Origin: DASQUK01 sp963813485
Lineage (GTDB): Bacteria; Actinomycetota; Acidimicrobiia; Acidimicrobiales; VFJN01
Length of the DNA stretch: 64,000 nucleotides
Direction of reading: 5' to 3'
NCBI GenBank assembly: GCA_963813485.1
Contig: CAWEZE010000013.1
Location: 409,515 to 473,514 of the forward strand
Positions 61,642 to 64,000 of this stretch are shown here, in pieces. Numbering within the stretch: position 1 is the stretch's first letter; each line of letters opens with the position of its first letter. Position numbers and translations under genes: made by a program. Below the pieces are notes generated by a model. It saw only the letters and a list, made by a program, of their open reading frames with translations. It was not told where the DNA came from and did no database searches.

Positions 61642-63062
61642 TGGAGACCGTCGACACTGAGATCCTCGTGATCGGCTCCGGCGCCGGGGGCGGCATCACC
61701 GCGGCCCGCCTCGCCGACGCCGGACGCCAGGTGGCGGTGGTCGAGGAGGGTCCCTGGGTGGACGCCGACGCCCACGAGCCGTTCTCCCTCGAGGAGATGG
61801 TCGCGAAATACCGCCACCATGGCGCATCGCTGGCGCTCGGCAACCCCAACATCGCCTACGCCGAGGGTCGCTGCGTCGGGGGCAGCACCGAAGTGAACAG
61901 CGGCCTCTACCACCGGCTGCCAGACGCCCTGGTCGCCGACTGGGAGGCGCGCTACGCCATCGACGAGTTCACGCCGGCGGAACTCGGCCGCCACGCCGAC
62001 CGCGTCGAGCAGGAGCTTGGCGTGTCGACCCTGCCCGGGGCGCCTCCGCCGTCTTCGGCGATGCTCGAGCGAGGTGCGACCAAGCTCGGCTGGCGCCACG
62101 TCGAGTTCGCCCGGGTGTTCCGCTACGACGCCGCCGGCCGCGGCACCAAGCAGACGATGTCGCGCACGATGCTCCCCCGCGCGCTGGGGGCGGGGGCGAC
62201 GATCGTCGCCGACTGCCGGGTTCAGCGGCTCCTGCGCGACGGCGACCGGGTCGTCGGCGTTCGGGCCCTGCGTCGCCAGGACGGCGGCGCCGTCGAGCGG
62301 CTCACGATCCGTGCCGACCACGTCTTCGTCTGCGCCGGCGCCGTCGAGACGCCAGCCCTCCTGCAGCGCAGCGGCATCCGGCGCAACGCCGGGAACGGCC
62401 TGAAGATGCACCCGACCGTCAAGATCGCCGCCCGCTTCCCCCACCCCATCGACCACGGCGACGTCCCCATGCACCGCGTCACCGAGTTCGCACCCAGCCT
62501 GACCATCGGCGGTTCGGCCAGCCGCCGCGGACACATCGCGATGGCACTGGCCGACACCGGAGTGCCGTTCGACGACGCGTTGGCCGACTGGGAGAACATC
62601 TCGGTCTACTACGCCGCCATCCGCAGCGACGGCAGCGGACGGGTCCTGGCGGTACCGGGGCTGGCGTCGCCCGTCGTGACCTACAAGCTCACCGATGGCG
62701 ACCTCAGCCGGCTGGCCCGGGGGATCGTCCACCTGGGCGAGCTGCTCCTGGCAGCGGGCGCCACCGAGCTACATCCCTCGATCCTGGGGGGACCGGTGGT
62801 TCGCCGCATCGACGAGCTGGGTGCGTGGTGGGATGCCCTCACCCGGAGCCGCGCCACCGTCATGACCGTGCACCTCACCTCGACGGTGCGGATGGGCGAG
62901 GACCGCCAACGAACCGGGGCCGACAGCTTCGGCCGTGTGTGGGGCTATCGCAACCTGCGGGTCAACGACGCGTCACTGCTCCCCGACGCCCCCGGCGTCA
63001 ACCCCCAGGCGGCGATCATGGCCATCGCCGCCCGCAACTGCGACGAGTTCCTGGCGTCGTGA
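61641..63062 (+). CDS. GMC-family FAD oxidoreductase
   Basis: A 473-residue flavoenzyme of the cholesterol oxidase/long-chain alcohol oxidase type. FAD-binding VIGSGAGGGITAARLADAG at the N-terminus, GRCVGGSTEVNSGLYHRLP (GMC signature), VFVCAGAVETPALLQRSGI, and C-terminal active-site blocks TVHLTSTVRMGEDR and WGYRNLRVNDASLLPDAPGVNPQAAIMAIAARNCDEFL with the catalytic His/Asn regions. Oxidises an alcohol; long-chain alcohol or sterol-like substrate is likely given the operon. No signal peptide, so cytoplasmic or membrane-peripheral. Confidence 0.9.
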   Translation: METVDTEILVIGSGAGGGITAARLADAGRQVAVVEEGPWVDADAHEPFSLEEMVAKYRHHGASLALGNPNIAYAEGRCVGGSTEVNSGLYHRLPDALVADWEARYAIDEFTPAELGRHADRVEQELGVSTLPGAPPPSSAMLERGATKLGWRHVEFARVFRYDAAGRGTKQTMSRTMLPRALGAGATIVADCRVQRLLRDGDRVVGVRALRRQDGGAVERLTIRADHVFVCAGAVETPALLQRSGIRRNAGNGLKMHPTVKIAARFPHPIDHGDVPMHRVTEFAPSLTIGGSASRRGHIAMALADTGVPFDDALADWENISVYYAAIRSDGSGRVLAVPGLASPVVTYKLTDGDLSRLARGIVHLGELLLAAGATELHPSILGGPVVRRIDELGAWWDALTRSRATVMTVHLTSTVRMGEDRQRTGADSFGRVWGYRNLRVNDASLLPDAPGVNPQAAIMAIAARNCDEFLAS

Positions 63063-64000
63063 GCGCGCCATCCGTACCCGCAGGCGCCCCGGCGCCGGTC
63101 GCCGTCGTCACCGGCGCATCCGGCTGGCTGGGTCAGAACCTGGTCCGCACGCTCGCCCCGGGCCGCGAGCGGGTGCGGTGCCTGGTGCCCGCGCCCGCCG
63201 AGGCGCCGCCTCTCGAGCTGGTCTCACCCGCCATCGAGACGGTGACCGGCGACGTGCGGGACCCGGACACCGTGGACCGCCTGTTCGATGGCGTCGGTCC
63301 CGAAGCCGCGGTGTTCCACGCCGCCGCGGTGATCCATCCCCGCAAGTCCGTCCGCGAGCTGTTCGACGTCAACGTGGGCGGTACCCAGCTCATGCTGGAC
63401 CGGGCGCGGCGCGCGGGCGCCGCCCGGTTCGTGCACGTGTCGTCCAACTCCCCGTTCGGCGTCAATCCCGGGCCCGACGACGTGTTCACCGAGGAGTCCC
63501 CCTACGAGCCCTACATGGGCTACGGCCGCTCGAAGCAAGAGGCGGAGCAGCTGGTCAAGCAGGCTCACGACCGCGGCGACCTCGGCACCGTGACGGTGCG
63601 GGCGCCATGGTTCTACGGCCCATACCAGCCGCCCCGGCAGAGCCGGTTCTTCACCGCGATCCGCAAGGGCCGCTTCCCCCTCGTGGGCGACGGCACCCAG
63701 AAGCGATCGATGGTCTACACCGACAACCTCGTGCAGGGCCTGCTGCGAGCCGAGGTGTCCGACAAGGCCCCCGGCAACGCCTACTGGGTGGCCGACGCCG
63801 AGCCCTACGAGCTGCGCGAGATCCTCGCCACGGTGCGCCGGGCGCTGGCCGCCGAGGGGCTGGCAGTCTCCGGACCCGAGCGGGTGCCCCTGCCCCGGGT
63901 AGCGGCCCGGGCCGCCGAGATGGCGGATGCCCTCCTACAGGGCCGCGGGCGCTATTCCCAGGCCCTGCACGTGCTCGGCGAGCTCAACCACACGATCGCC
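63059..64000 (+). CDS. Extended SDR (3-beta-HSD/epimerase-like), 3' end beyond the window
   Basis: 314 residues seen of an NAD(P)-dependent SDR. Cofactor motif VVTGASGWLGQNLVRTL, VFHAAAVIHPRKSV, Ser in HVSSNSPFG, catalytic YxxxK in MGYGRSKQEAE, and a substrate loop RAPWFYGPYQPPRQSRFF. The form is nearest to 3-beta-hydroxysteroid dehydrogenase/OleD-like and nucleotide-sugar epimerase groups. GTG start overlaps the GMC stop (GTGA), extending the operon past the right edge. Confidence 0.88.
   Translation, partial: MSAPSVPAGAPAPVAVVTGASGWLGQNLVRTLAPGRERVRCLVPAPAEAPPLELVSPAIETVTGDVRDPDTVDRLFDGVGPEAAVFHAAAVIHPRKSVRELFDVNVGGTQLMLDRARRAGAARFVHVSSNSPFGVNPGPDDVFTEESPYEPYMGYGRSKQEAEQLVKQAHDRGDLGTVTVRAPWFYGPYQPPRQSRFFTAIRKGRFPLVGDGTQKRSMVYTDNLVQGLLRAEVSDKAPGNAYWVADAEPYELREILATVRRALAAEGLAVSGPERVPLPRVAARAAEMADALLQGRGRYSQALHVLGELNHTIA

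Noticed and set aside
1..64000. CRISPR array, rRNA operon or insertion sequence
   Set aside because: No regularly spaced direct repeats, no 16S/23S/5S motifs and no transposase gene were seen.

Overview
The window is a 64-kb piece of a high-GC chromosome from an actinobacterium. The evidence is the gene set: phosphatidylinositol mannoside genes (pgsA, patA-like, pimA), mycothiol ligase MshC, the F420H2:NADP oxidoreductase NpdG, CarD, and the classic order pdxS / pdxT-yebC-ruvC-ruvA-ruvB / yajC-secD-secF-apt-relA. The many acyl-CoA dehydrogenases, the Thr-rich SecD and the general gene style suggest class Acidimicrobiia, but that placement is inference.

Layout. 0-12.2 kb: a minus-strand housekeeping block (relA, apt, secF, secD, yajC, tgt, queA, ruvB, ruvA, ruvC, peroxiredoxin, yebC, pdxT), largely tied together by 1-4 nt stop/start overlaps. 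12.4-15.0 kb: a plus-strand Asp-box beta-propeller lipoprotein gene sits between pdxT and pdxS. 15.1-20.7 kb: pdxS, htpX, lemA, then pimA, an acyltransferase and a PI-phosphate synthase. 20.9-30.6 kb: mixed accessory genes (EF-G-like GTPase, DinB proteins, glutathione peroxidase, EamA exporter, glyoxalase-fold protein, PadR regulator with a perfect palindromic operator, hydrolase, STAS protein). 30.6-36.6 kb: HIT protein, thrS, plsC-like, mshC, npdG, SRPBCC protein. 36.6-42.9 kb: thiN, two acyl-CoA dehydrogenases, carD, a secreted FxLYD protein, a PLP decarboxylase. 43-49.7 kb: an accessory stretch with short repeats, a haloperoxidase-like protein, a proS remnant, hydrolases and a hydrolase-cyclase fusion, ending at tRNA-Val(CAC). 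49.7-53.8 kb: amidase, murF, ddl. 54-64 kb: a TetR regulator divergent from an eight-gene operon (fatty acyl-CoA reductase/HAD fusion, zinc alcohol dehydrogenase, SnoaL-like protein, LarA-like protein, PlsC-like acyltransferase, small protein, GMC oxidoreductase, SDR) that runs off the right edge. This operon is the best candidate for an undescribed pathway.

Two features cut across the window. First, short palindromic repeats occur in families; one family lies in frame inside the N-termini of two unrelated proteins (Gpx, TetR), probably a third (the lipoprotein), and another extends the C-terminus of RuvC. Second, at least ten apparent single-base frameshifts interrupt otherwise well-conserved genes (secD, thrS, mshC, murF and others), several in G/C runs. 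The simplest reading is residual indel error in the assembly, so the broken genes are annotated as one locus each.
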